Source: CBDCRK01 sp965220955
GTDB lineage: Bacteria; Desulfobacterota; Binatia; Bin18; CBDCRK01
Length of the DNA: 64,000 nucleotides
Assembly (NCBI GenBank): GCA_965220955.1
Contig: CBDCRK010000036.1
Coordinates: 1-64,000, forward strand
Direction of reading: 5' to 3'
Positions 53,122 to 62,006 of this stretch are shown here, piece after piece. The number at the start of each line of letters is the position of its first letter. The first letter of the stretch is position 1. The notes under the pieces are model-generated. The model ran no database searches. It was not told where the DNA came from and saw only the letters and a program-made list of their open reading frames with translations. The translations under genes were made by a program, and so were the position numbers.

Positions 53122-54708
53122 ATGGAAAGACGCAAGGTAAGAGGGTTTATCCAACCGCCCTCTGTTGATCAAGTAAGGGAGCTGGGGAAATGGCAATATC
53201 TGCACCTCTCCGACAACGAAGCAGAGGAGTACCGTGAACTTATTGCCGAAGCCCTTCATAGTTTTTGTGATCGTGTGGATGAGTTGCCGCAGCCCAGGTT
53301 CGAGGTCAAATATCCACGTACTCCGGGCTATGCACCAACTCTGGAGGAAGATCCCCTTAATATCTTTACCCGGAAGTGTGAGATAAGGGGGGCTCCCACG
53401 GGGAAATTAGCCGGCAAGAGGGCCGCCCTGAAGGACAACATAGCCGTAGCCGGCCTGCCGATGACCAATGGTAACCGAGACTTAACTTCACTTATTCCAG
53501 ACTTTGATGCTGTAGTTACTGAACGGCTATTGGATAGTGGTGCCACTATAGTGGGGAAACTTAACCAGGACGATTACTCGTTTGCTGGTTGTAGTGATAC
53601 CAGCTCATTTGGCGCCGTGAGAAATCCTCTCAATCCTGAGTATTCTGCCGGAGGCTCCTCAGCAGGCCAGGGGGCAGCCGTACGTGCTGGCTATGCCGAT
53701 GTATCTCTAGGAGTCGATCAAGCCGGCAGCGGACGGATTCCCGCCGCCTGGAGTGGTGCTTGTAGCATTAAGCCCACACATGGGCTGGTCCCCTCTTTTG
53801 GTATCTTCTATCTGGATCATACCCTGGACTGTATTTGTCCCGCGGCCAGGACCGTGGAAGAAGTCGCCCTTGCCTTGGAAGTTATAGCGGGGGAGGATCC
53901 CAGGGACCCGCAGTGGGTTAGAGGACCCATACGGGTTGAGGAGTATAGTAAGAAGTTGGAGCAGAATGTTGCCGGACTGACCATTGGTATTGTTAAGGAG
54001 GGCTTTGGCTGGGATGTATCAGAAAGTGAGGTGGACGAGGCTGTCTTAAACGGAGTGAAAACCTTGGAGAAGACCGGAGCCTCGGTTCGCGAGGTTTCTG
54101 TTCCCTTTTGGCGCGATAGCTGGTCTATTTGGATGAGCGTTTTCTCAGCCTCGATCTCGGTCATGGTCGAATCTAATGAACAAGGATTTTTTCATAATGG
54201 ATATACCCTTCCCTCGTTAGCCCGAGCTATGGGAATGGTAAGACGGCAGGGTAACCATGAGATGCCGCCCCTTACAAAGATGCTTCTCATCATGGGCTTA
54301 TACCTGCGACGGGAGTATGACAACGTATATTACTGTAAAGGCCAGAATGTTCGGCATTTACTCAGAGAACAGGTAGATAATGCCTTGGAGCAAGCGGATA
54401 TTTTAGTAACGCCATCTACGCCTATGAAGCCATTCAAATTGCTAGACAAGGATATAAGCATCAATGAGTGGTCTGCTCGGGCCGGTGGCATGGTGCAAAA
54501 TACTTGTCCCCTTGATCTAACGGGTCACCCCGCATTAGTCATGCCCTGTGGTATAGGCTCACATAACCTGCCAATCAGTATACAATTCATTGGCAAGCAC
54601 TGGGATGAGGGTAGGATTTTTCGCCTAGCCTGCACCTATGAGTCTCTGATTGGCGATATCTACCAAGAATTAGAGCGAAGGACTCAAGAAGTTATGCGGG
54701 CCCTGTAG
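53122..54708 (+). CDS. Amidase (amidase-signature family)
   Basis: 528 residues. The Ser-Ser-Lys triad is visible: Lys in RAALKDNIAVAGLP, Ser in SAGGSSAGQGAAV and Ser in DQAGSGRIPAAWSG. The usual GGSSGGSA and GSIRxPA appear in altered form (AGQ and GSGRIPAA), as in AmiE/DUF-like amidases of soil and marine bacteria. A GGGG site precedes the ATG. It is likely to hydrolyse an amide or nitrile-derived substrate. Confidence 0.9.
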   Translation: MERRKVRGFIQPPSVDQVRELGKWQYLHLSDNEAEEYRELIAEALHSFCDRVDELPQPRFEVKYPRTPGYAPTLEEDPLNIFTRKCEIRGAPTGKLAGKRAALKDNIAVAGLPMTNGNRDLTSLIPDFDAVVTERLLDSGATIVGKLNQDDYSFAGCSDTSSFGAVRNPLNPEYSAGGSSAGQGAAVRAGYADVSLGVDQAGSGRIPAAWSGACSIKPTHGLVPSFGIFYLDHTLDCICPAARTVEEVALALEVIAGEDPRDPQWVRGPIRVEEYSKKLEQNVAGLTIGIVKEGFGWDVSESEVDEAVLNGVKTLEKTGASVREVSVPFWRDSWSIWMSVFSASISVMVESNEQGFFHNGYTLPSLARAMGMVRRQGNHEMPPLTKMLLIMGLYLRREYDNVYYCKGQNVRHLLREQVDNALEQADILVTPSTPMKPFKLLDKDISINEWSARAGGMVQNTCPLDLTGHPALVMPCGIGSHNLPISIQFIGKHWDEGRIFRLACTYESLIGDIYQELERRTQEVMRAL

Positions 54709-54725
54709 GCTACACAACCTTAGCT

Positions 54726-54798
54726 AAATCCCCCCTCATTCCCCCCTACGCGGGCCGCCCCTTTGGCAAAGGGGGAGGCGCGTAGCGCAGGGGGATTT
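54726..54798. repeat. Palindromic MITE-like repeat aaatcccc...ggggattt
   Basis: The outer arms aaatccccc and agggggattt enclose an inner palindrome around cccctttggcaaagggg. This architecture is a common dispersed bacterial palindrome. It lies between convergent genes, where it may also act as a transcription stop. Confidence 0.75.
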
Positions 54799-54838
54799 CT
54801 TTGTTCAAAAACCTGTCAAACACTCCGCTAGTACTTTG

Positions 54839-55945
54839 TTAGGCACTACTTTTCTCTCCCTGGGGAGTATCTAGCCATTCCAGCCAGCGGCCATGTGCGT
54901 GAGCGTTGGCCATATGTCTTTGGGTGCAGCGGCCATTGGCAAAGTCCCTTATTTGTAGGCGGCTCCAGCCTTCTCGGGTTCCATCCATAGTGATAAAGGA
55001 TACCGGCCGCGACTTTGAAAATTCGGCAATAAATTTCCACAAGGCTTCGCGCGAGTCAGGCGATAGCTGGTTAAGAACCATTGAGGCATAAAGACATAGG
55101 CGCGTATTGGTAGGGGCTGCTGGCATCAGCAAGGGCAATTGTGTCACTGCATCCCCTTGGACAACTTTGGCCGGGTGCTGGCGCGCAACGCTGGCCGCGG
55201 CTTCAATGGTGTGGTGCCGCTCCACATGCTCGGGAAAGATGAGAGCCCGCAACCAGAGCATAGCCTCGGCGTTGTTAATATCGATGGGGTTCAGGTCAAT
55301 ACCCATACGCCAGGCAATACTCAAATCCGAGGGAATAGCCGGTAACGAAATCTCACCTCGAACTTCCGTTGATAACCGTACCGGCGATGTATCATCACCC
55401 CACTGCAACTGTTTGCCCGAGGGGAAATGATAGTCATGTTGATATCGATCCCAGTGCAGGTTCAAACCAGCGCTAGTTCCGACTTCGATCAGCGAGAGAG
55501 AATGACAGTCAGCTTCCCTGGCAACCAGGGCAAAGAGCGGGATTAGGCAGGTTGTGCGCCGCACAACGTTTGTCTGGACTAATCGGGTCTCGATCAGCTT
55601 GGTGATGGGGCTAACATGCTTCCAGACAAAATCCTGGAATAGGTTGTAGGTCTCTGTGGACGGCTTACGAGGCTCCTTTTCATGGATAATAACATCCGGG
55701 TAGAAATCCCGTAGGGGATGTTGGACACCACTGAGCAGTAGGTAATGCACGGCCGCAAACAGGAGATTAGGCGGCTGCTGGGAAGGCGAGCAGCGCGAGG
55801 CTAATCGGAGCATGTCAGGATCAGCAAGCACCCTGAGAGACAATTCTTGGTAAAGGGGTGAGCCGGTTTCCGGGGCTTGGTGCTCGGCAAAGTTCTGGAA
55901 GGAGGCGCGGACCCTAGCCAAATGACTCGTCGAATGAGAAGGCAT
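54839..55945 (-). CDS. DUF2332 family protein
   Basis: 368 residues. The N-terminal half carries the family pattern: SPLYQELSLRVLADPDMLRL, QPPNLLFAAVHYLLLSGV, EVGTSAGLNLHWDRY. The last (GTSAGLNL) has the look of an AdoMet-binding glycine loop, so it may be a methyltransferase-like fold. No function is established for the family. It is monocistronic. Confidence 0.85.
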   Translation of the reverse strand: MPSHSTSHLARVRASFQNFAEHQAPETGSPLYQELSLRVLADPDMLRLASRCSPSQQPPNLLFAAVHYLLLSGVQHPLRDFYPDVIIHEKEPRKPSTETYNLFQDFVWKHVSPITKLIETRLVQTNVVRRTTCLIPLFALVAREADCHSLSLIEVGTSAGLNLHWDRYQHDYHFPSGKQLQWGDDTSPVRLSTEVRGEISLPAIPSDLSIAWRMGIDLNPIDINNAEAMLWLRALIFPEHVERHHTIEAAASVARQHPAKVVQGDAVTQLPLLMPAAPTNTRLCLYASMVLNQLSPDSREALWKFIAEFSKSRPVSFITMDGTREGWSRLQIRDFANGRCTQRHMANAHAHGRWLEWLDTPQGEKSSA

Positions 55946-56201
55946 AGATTGACCTCATACTAAAATCCCTATAGGCAGTGCCTAGCAAGGATAAGACTTT
56001 CTATTCGTCCCTTTGTACCTATCCGCAAGCCTGCTGTCTATGCTGGTACAAGGGGACCTGCATGGGGAGAAGGATCCTTACCGCTTGCCACTAAGCAACG
56101 AGGCTTCTGGCTAAGCTGATAACGTGAGAGAAGTCTCTATTGATCCCAGACTTTTTTGTCTCAGGAGGAAGTGATATAGCGCGTAGACAAGGGAGAGAGC
56201 G

Positions 56202-56753
56202 ATGCTTAGGCGAATGAGTGGGAAGGAATCATGGGCACCGGGTATTTCTGGATTATTGGTGTTATTCATTTTTCTTGTGGGGTGCAAACCCTCCCAAGAA
56301 AACAAAATTAGAGAAGATCCCCCGGCAGTCAAAAGGAAAGTGTCTCAGCTGCCGCAAGTAGAAGTTTCTTTAGATAACGTGACAATGGCCGAAGGGGAGA
56401 CGGGATCGCAAGCCCAGTTTAATATTTCGATAAAGAACCTCTCCTCTGAAGCGGTAACCCTTTACACTTTTGTCTGGGCTCATAATGGTTTGGTTGCTCC
56501 TCCAGCTCGGGGAATCTGGCCCATGAAGGCAGCTCCAAGGAATCTTACAGTAACGCGCCTACTGAGGGTTAAAAGCCCGGAAGATGGATGGGAAGTGAAA
56601 TTATCTCCGGGTGAGGAGAAAAAGACAAACGGAGCCATTGTGGTTCCTAAGCAGTGGCAAGATGGATCGCCAATAACCGCCAATAGATTTTCCCAGTTCA
56701 GAGTGGTTCTCTATGATAGTGAGGGAACCAAAGTTTTCGATCAGCGTCTCTAA
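56202..56753 (+). CDS. Putative lipoprotein of unknown function
   Basis: 183 residues, with GGGAGAG before the ATG. The N-terminus has a hydrophobic core ending with the lipobox LVGC (near residue 28). The mature part has an Ig-like or spondin-like look: VTMAEGETGSQAQFNISIKN, then APPARGIWPM and SQFRVVLYDSEG. It resembles spondin-like metal-binding lipoproteins, but the assignment is uncertain. Confidence 0.6.
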   Translation: MLRRMSGKESWAPGISGLLVLFIFLVGCKPSQENKIREDPPAVKRKVSQLPQVEVSLDNVTMAEGETGSQAQFNISIKNLSSEAVTLYTFVWAHNGLVAPPARGIWPMKAAPRNLTVTRLLRVKSPEDGWEVKLSPGEEKKTNGAIVVPKQWQDGSPITANRFSQFRVVLYDSEGTKVFDQRL

Positions 56754-56936
56754 ATGCCTCAATCCCTTCACCAAACGGCTGACCAGATCCACACGGGTTT
56801 GGCAGCTAGCTGCTTCCTAGAGAGAGGGCTGAGTTGTGTATGACTACCATGAGCCACTTCAGCCTAAGATTCCCGTCTGACTTTGTATGGGTAATAGAAT
56901 AACGGCCAAAAGTAGAAGAAAGAAAGTCTCTCCAGG

Positions 56937-57692
56937 CTAAGGATTCCGGTCTTCGATGTCAAGAAACAACATTGTGCCGGCTACGGTAGCAACAGGTAGG
57001 ACAACCAAGCCAACCAGGGGCACCACCAGTAGCAAAAAAACAGCTGCCCCAAAACCAAGCGTGCTAGGCAAATCGGCTAACAGCCGTTGCCATTTCTCTC
57101 TGAAAGACAAACGTCGGCGATCCATGGCAAAACTGGTGAAATCATAAGCTAGCAGCAGCCAGCCCACCCCTAGCCAGCTGGCTTGGCCCACAACAGGAAC
57201 AAAGTTTAGCGGAAAGGCTGCAATCAGAATTGCCAGATTCTTGGCGGCGTGCCCAACCGATCTCAAGATATCAGCAGCTAGCTGACGAATGCGGAATGGC
57301 TCGCCGACAGGCCTGCCGACGGGCTGGTTATAAATTTTATCCTGCAGCGCCGTTTCCACGCGCTCGGACAGTAGATCAAGAAAGGGCGCTGCCAGAACTG
57401 TTCCCACAAAGACAAAGGAAAAAATGAATACCGCCACAACTGTGAGAAAGGCCAGAATACGGAGCAGGTGGTAGACTATGAGCATGTACCATATTTCCGG
57501 CCTCTGCATGATAAGGCCGAACCACTCACCGTAATAATACACTAGCATTACTATGGCCGCTACATAGAGCAATAGGTTAAGCATCAGTGGGGTCAAGGCA
57601 AGCACCAGAAGATGTCGGCGCTTCAACAGGAACACGCCTCCTTTGATAAGCAACACGAACCCACCAACGAACCTGCTTATTTCTCCCGTCAT
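56937..57692 (-). CDS. EI24 / CysZ-like membrane protein
   Basis: 251 residues from an ATG at 57692; a TTG 27 bases earlier gives a longer form. Four or more hydrophobic helices and the EI24 pattern FVGGFVLLIKGGVFLLKRRH, LAAPFLDLLSERVETALQDK, NFVPVVGQASWLGVGWLLLAYDFT. CysZ proteins of this fold are sulfate transporters; whether this one is cannot be said. It begins two bases after the cupin stop. Confidence 0.82.
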   Translation of the reverse strand: MTGEISRFVGGFVLLIKGGVFLLKRRHLLVLALTPLMLNLLLYVAAIVMLVYYYGEWFGLIMQRPEIWYMLIVYHLLRILAFLTVVAVFIFSFVFVGTVLAAPFLDLLSERVETALQDKIYNQPVGRPVGEPFRIRQLAADILRSVGHAAKNLAILIAAFPLNFVPVVGQASWLGVGWLLLAYDFTSFAMDRRRLSFREKWQRLLADLPSTLGFGAAVFLLLVVPLVGLVVLPVATVAGTMLFLDIEDRNP

Positions 57693-57694
57693 AG

Positions 57695-58018
57695 TTATCT
57701 GTAATGTAGTGCCAGCCAAATCGTTTTATGCTCAGTATCTGTCCATTCAACCCGGTGCCGTAGGTGGGCCGGGATATGGACATAATCGCCAGGATGCATA
57801 ACACGCACTTCGGCTTCACCTTCAAACAACAAGCCAGCGCTGCCCCTCAACACAATCACCCATTCATGGGTGTCTTGGTCGTACCATTGCCCGGACGGTG
57901 TCACTTGACCTGCTGAGACGATTCGTTCCAGCTTAAAGTGGCCGGTTTCTAGCAGGATTTCAAAGACTTCTTCAGGAACGGAATTAGGGATGTGTGAAAA
58001 TAGATTATTAGGCTTCAT
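57695..58018 (-). CDS. Cupin-domain protein
   Basis: 107 residues from the ATG at 58018 with GGGAAG upstream; the longer reading to 58144 is rejected because this start aligns with the cupin fold. The pattern QDTHEWVIVLRGSAGLLFEG and later MHPGDYVHIPAHLRHRVEWT gives histidines and glutamate for one metal. This resembles small single-domain cupins of the phosphoribosylaminoimidazole-like (YhhW/cupin 2) group. It is likely a metal-dependent enzyme or sensor of unknown substrate. Confidence 0.85.
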   Translation of the reverse strand: MKPNNLFSHIPNSVPEEVFEILLETGHFKLERIVSAGQVTPSGQWYDQDTHEWVIVLRGSAGLLFEGEAEVRVMHPGDYVHIPAHLRHRVEWTDTEHKTIWLALHYR

Positions 58019-58314
58019 AATATCTTCCCTAGATCTTTCCTTGTTAGTTGGTTGCCAGATATTCATTGTTCCCTTCTTGGTTTCTCCGCAGGCACTGGTG
58101 TTGTATTTATCGGAATTATTCTTCCCAAGGGAGAAGGCTATCAATTCGTCGCGGTAACAGCGATCACCGATGGACAGAGAACACCTGCGTACCTATCCGC
58201 TGGTCCAGGAGATGATGTTGACCATAGTCCAGAGGTCACTTACAATCACGCCCAGGGTAGATTGGGTATATTGCCAAGAAATAATAGAAGAATATCAGAT
58301 AGGGGAGAATATTC

Positions 58315-59154
58315 ATGCTTAAGAAAATTCACCATATTGGCATTGTTGTTCGCAGCCTTGAGGAGTCCTTCGGCTTTTATCGTGATACTCTTGGCCTGCC
58401 GTTGCACAAGACGGCCACCATGCAGGACCAGGGGGTCAAGGCTGCGTTGCTGCCAGTTGGCGAGAGTGAGATCGAGCTGTTGGAGCCAATTAATCCCGAC
58501 AGTGGAGTTGGCAAATTTTTGCAGAAAAAGGGTGGAGGTCTGCACCATCTTTGCTTCGAGACCACCAACATTGAGGCTGAACTGCAGGGAGCCAGGGATA
58601 AGGGTTTACGCTTAATTGACCCCAAGCCCCGCCCGGGCTTGGCCGGGATTATTGCGTTTCTGCATCCTCAGGCTTGCTGTAGCGTATTAGTCGAATATGC
58701 CCAGCCGGTGGACCATAGCGGGCCGTCCTTACTTCAGGGCGAGACGCAAGACCGCCGGTTTGCTGCCAAGCGTCTAGACCACCTAGTAATCGCAGTCAAC
58801 GACCTGGAAGGCGCGGTGGCAACGTATCAAAAGAACTTTGGCCTTACCCGTGAGGAGGCACGTGACGTGCCTGCCTTGGGCATACGTAATACCTTCATGC
58901 CCATTGGTGATGCCAAGATTGAATTCGTTACCCCGCTTGGCGATAGGAGTCCGATCACCCAGTTTATTGCCAGCAAGGGAGAAGGCATGTACCTCCTGGC
59001 GCTCGAAGTTGACCACTTGTCCGGGGCTGTGGCTACTCTGGCGGACCAAGGGATTAAGACTAACACCGTCAAAGCGTCCGATGGAAATGATATTGCCTTT
59101 GTCAGTCCCAAGAACACCCATGGGGTGCTATTGCAACTACTATCGCGTAGCTAG
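58315..59154 (+). CDS. Methylmalonyl-CoA epimerase-like protein, two fused VOC domains
   Basis: 279 residues, with GGGAG before the ATG. The first VOC half (1-130) matches methylmalonyl-CoA epimerase: IHHIGIVVRSLEESFGFYRD, KGGGLHHLCFETTNIE and LVEYAQP. A second, diverged VOC unit (about 150-279) reads LDHLVIAVNDLEGAVATYQK and then GEGMYLLALEVDHLSG. Normal epimerases are single-domain of about 135 residues. It interconverts epimers of methylmalonyl-CoA or ethylmalonyl-CoA. It works with coenzyme B12-dependent mutases, consistent with the PduO gene at 42524. Confidence 0.8.
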   Translation: MLKKIHHIGIVVRSLEESFGFYRDTLGLPLHKTATMQDQGVKAALLPVGESEIELLEPINPDSGVGKFLQKKGGGLHHLCFETTNIEAELQGARDKGLRLIDPKPRPGLAGIIAFLHPQACCSVLVEYAQPVDHSGPSLLQGETQDRRFAAKRLDHLVIAVNDLEGAVATYQKNFGLTREEARDVPALGIRNTFMPIGDAKIEFVTPLGDRSPITQFIASKGEGMYLLALEVDHLSGAVATLADQGIKTNTVKASDGNDIAFVSPKNTHGVLLQLLSRS

Positions 59155-59231
59155 AAACTCCACCTCTCTCATCCTAAACAGGAGGGGGCTAGGGTAAGGA
59201 TTCTTATCATAAATCCCAAGGATCAGAGACC

Positions 59232-59468
59232 ATGAGAAAAGATATCTCCAGCCACCCAATCGCCACCGGAACCCTGGAATCCCGGCATGTGGACCAAGCC
59301 ATAGCTGAGGTGGTGGGAGAAGTATTGGTTGAGGTAGGTCGGGTGGGTCTAGAGGCTCCAGGTGGAGTCTCCGGGGTCAAAGCCTTGTGGTCACGCCAGC
59401 CTACTAACTGGAGTGCAGTCCGGAGACTTAAGGTGCTTTTGGACTCAGTGGGCTGTAGGGTGAAATGA
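59232..59468 (+). CDS. Small hypothetical protein
   Basis: 78 residues; AAGGA precedes the ATG by about ten bases. It lies 77 bp after the epimerase on the same strand. The second half has a SAVRRLKVLLDSVGC segment, otherwise there are no motifs. It may be real or chance; the distance and composition do not decide. Confidence 0.3.
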   Translation: MRKDISSHPIATGTLESRHVDQAIAEVVGEVLVEVGRVGLEAPGGVSGVKALWSRQPTNWSAVRRLKVLLDSVGCRVK

Positions 59469-59695
59469 GCAGTACCCCCTTTCTGTCTTCTTAGTGAACC
59501 GTTGGGTCAAGAGCGGCATAGAGAATAGGAAGCCCCGTTTCCTTTTTACTCCCGTTCTTTGAAGGATAAGAGCGCCTGTGAATCTAACAAACAGAGCGAG
59601 TGTTTCCCTTAGACGTCATACCGACCGCTCACTCAAACGCTGCAAGCGCGGAGATGGCGATGTCCTCGCCCCGTCACAACTGTCCGTTAATCGTA
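59469..59695. other. Intergenic region, nothing recognised
   Basis: 227 bp between a plus-strand small frame and the minus-strand fimT-like gene. No repeat, promoter or RNA was recognised. Confidence 0.4.
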
Positions 59696-60244
59696 TCAAG
59701 GTAAGGGTATCCTGATCCGTCCGGCGAGGCTGACCACTATACTCTTTGTTGCAGATATCTCCGAGTGCTGTATGACAATGGTTGCGTTTTCGGCAGTGCC
59801 ACGGGGCTGAAAAATAACGTCTCCCCCAGAATTAGCACTTTGAATCTGTACCCCCGAGGGTAACGGAATGGGCTGGGCAGCGCTGGCAATAGTCCCATGC
59901 CCGTAAAGAGCATGGGGGTCCCAGCCATTATCCGCATCGTTTCTCCTTTCCACCGTATAAGTAGTGCCCCCGACAGTGAAAAGAGCGCGAAATTTACGGT
60001 TCTGGCTAATGGCCTTTGTGCGGACAAGTTGTAGGTCGGTGGCTATCTGCCGGACGCCATTGTTTAAGCGCAAAGGATTAAGAAAGTTAGGAGTGTTAAG
60101 GAAGAGAAACACGGCCAGAATGGCCATCAGAGTAAAGACTACTACTAGCTCGATGAGGGTAAAGCCCCCTTCACCCTCGTTTGGTTTATGACTGACGGTT
60201 TGCGATTTTTGGCGCATTGTTAATTGCCAACTGAACTCCGTCAA
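59696..60244 (-). CDS. Type IV / type II pseudopilin, FimT/GspH-like
   Basis: 182 residues (an alternative ATG at 60217). The prepilin cleavage site and helix GGFTLIELVVVFTLMAILAV are seen near residue 27, with the cleaved leader GEGG. The GspH-like globular part shows DLQLVRTKAISQNRKFRALF. It is a minor pilin that would sit at a pilus tip. It follows the pilW- and pilV-like genes in order. Confidence 0.87.
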   Translation of the reverse strand: MTEFSWQLTMRQKSQTVSHKPNEGEGGFTLIELVVVFTLMAILAVFLFLNTPNFLNPLRLNNGVRQIATDLQLVRTKAISQNRKFRALFTVGGTTYTVERRNDADNGWDPHALYGHGTIASAAQPIPLPSGVQIQSANSGGDVIFQPRGTAENATIVIQHSEISATKSIVVSLAGRIRIPLP

Positions 60245-60387
60245 CTTTATCGGGTTCCAAACCCTCCAGACCAGGAGACCGTCCGTACAAAAAGATTGCT
60301 CAAGACATTATCAATCGACTCACATGGGAAGGGCAATCCCCCTATCCTTTCCCCTCGCCCTTTCCATCCGGGGACTCTTTCTCTCAG

Positions 60388-61116
60388 TTAGCAGGGTGGG
60401 TTGACTAGAAACACACTGGAGATCCGCTCTGAGGTAACCTGCCCCGCGATCCACGGATTGGGGTCAGCAGTGCTAACTTTCACAGCGACCTCAATACGAC
60501 TAATGGAAGCCCGGTCGCAGAAGGAGAGAGGAAGAGAGGTCAGCGCTGCACCATCAAGGGCATAGTACTTAAACTCCAGACCATCAGAGGGAACCAAGCT
60601 GATCAAGGGCATGGGAGACCCTCCTGCTGTAGCCCGCTCGATTTCTTGGTCTGATGCATCATAAGAATAGGTGATCAACTCATTGGAATCGTCAGGACAA
60701 CCGTCGGCATCATTGTCATACTGAAGGGTGATGGTTCGCTGATCTGCCGTGGTGAAGCGCTCAAAACCGCTACCGGAGGGACAGGGCTGAGTCGAAAAAG
60801 CCGGCGGCTGGGCGCAGTTGGTTGCTGTTGAAGCTGCCGCCACAGTGCAACCGCCAGGAGGATAAGCGACCAGAGCGTCAGGTCTGGCCCCGGCCCTCCT
60901 CAGCTCACGGACCATAAAGTCGAGGGCTACATCGGCGTTCTGCTTCACATTGATTCTGGCCTCCTCCGACTTAAGAGCAAAAAGCTGAGAACGGTAAAAG
61001 GAGTACAAGGATCCCAAGATTATGGCAGCAATCAGCGTAGATATTAGCAGTTCGGCAAGGGTAAAACCGGAGGATGAAGGTCTCGACAACGGTCTCATGG
61101 AGTGATGGCTCCTCAT
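60388..61116 (-). CDS. Minor pseudopilin, PilW-like
   Basis: 242 residues. The prepilin motif SGFTLAELLISTLIAAIILG lies near residue 17. The globular part has several cysteine pairs (for example GGCTVAAASTATNC and the terminal NPPC), probably disulfides. It would be cleaved by a prepilin peptidase and exported. It lies 98 bp after the pilV-like gene and before the fimT-like gene. Confidence 0.85.
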   Translation of the reverse strand: MRSHHSMRPLSRPSSSGFTLAELLISTLIAAIILGSLYSFYRSQLFALKSEEARINVKQNADVALDFMVRELRRAGARPDALVAYPPGGCTVAAASTATNCAQPPAFSTQPCPSGSGFERFTTADQRTITLQYDNDADGCPDDSNELITYSYDASDQEIERATAGGSPMPLISLVPSDGLEFKYYALDGAALTSLPLSFCDRASISRIEVAVKVSTADPNPWIAGQVTSERISSVFLVNPPC

Positions 61117-61214
61117 GACACACTTAACTATTTTTCTTTTTTCCTTAAAGGCTCTGCTTTAATCGGCTAACCTCCTTCTCATTACCACCATCCCAACCGC
61201 TAGTCAGTATTTTC

Positions 61215-61685
61215 TTAGTCATCGTTGTCATCACCACTGCCAACAACAACACCACCTCCCCCTCCGGCATCTCCTTCAATTACCGTGTGCAGGGCAACCA
61301 ATTGGGTTTGGCCCTCACTATCATCCCACTTAACCTCCACCAGAATGCTGGTCATCTCCGCTGGCAATCCGGTTACGTCTGGGTCCGGAATTGTCCAGGC
61401 AAGATCGAAGCCTTCTCTGGGGTTACCACCACCCGGAATAACCTCCCCGGTTGATGATACCTGTGCGCTCCCACTGGTAAGAGCCAGTCCAGCCGCAGTA
61501 TCGGCTCTAAGCTCCTCCATCTTATCCTGGCCAAGGGTGGTGGCTATAGTGTAATTTTCGCTCGTTTTGTTAGATCTAATCATGGTTAGGATGGCAGCAG
61601 AAAAACCCAGGACCGCAAAGAGAACAATGGCCAAAGCCACCATGATCTCGATGAGGGTGAATCCTCTCTTATCTTGTACAGACAT
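61215..61685 (-). CDS. Minor pseudopilin, PilV-like
   Basis: 156 residues. The N-terminus KRGFTLIEIMVALAIVLFAV is the prepilin motif with cleavage before Phe. The globular part includes GQDKMEELRADTAAG, typical of PilV. The end is a Gly-Gly-Val and acidic tail. It starts the three-gene pseudopilin set, the promoter of which should lie in 61686-62006. Confidence 0.87.
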   Translation of the reverse strand: MSVQDKRGFTLIEIMVALAIVLFAVLGFSAAILTMIRSNKTSENYTIATTLGQDKMEELRADTAAGLALTSGSAQVSSTGEVIPGGGNPREGFDLAWTIPDPDVTGLPAEMTSILVEVKWDDSEGQTQLVALHTVIEGDAGGGGGVVVGSGDDNDD

Positions 61686-62006
61686 GCTGAACCTCTTTCA
61701 TTCTCCCTCCTACTCGGAGAGAGAATCTACAAAAAACCCTAGGCCAGAATTACTGTACGGTCAACTACAAAAATAACTTTGAGGCCGCAAGGTTCATACC
61801 AGTTTTACCCTTTTCCCGGCATTTGGAATAATTGCCTTGTCTTTCAGTAGGTTAATGAGGTTAACCAGGAAGGGTGAAAAGGGATGGGTCAGATGGCTCT
61901 CAAGAACTATCTAATACTGATATACTTTCAATATCAGTGTGATAGTACCCGAGCCAAGGATCACCAGAACTTCCAGTAAAATAGAAATAAGAATTGTGCA
62001 ACTGCC
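61686..62006. promoter_or_regulatory. 321-bp intergenic region upstream of the pseudopilin genes
   Basis: It separates the moeA stop from the pilV-like start, both minus strand. It is AT-richer than the flanks and holds one clear inverted repeat, actgatat (61916-61923) / atatcagt (61931-61938) with a 7-base loop. Promoters for the pseudopilins are expected here, but no certain -10/-35 was found. Confidence 0.4.

Noticed and set aside
58052..58314. Plus-strand open frame before the epimerase gene
   Set aside because: It overlaps the cupin upstream region and shifts out of frame with the epimerase; no motifs are present.
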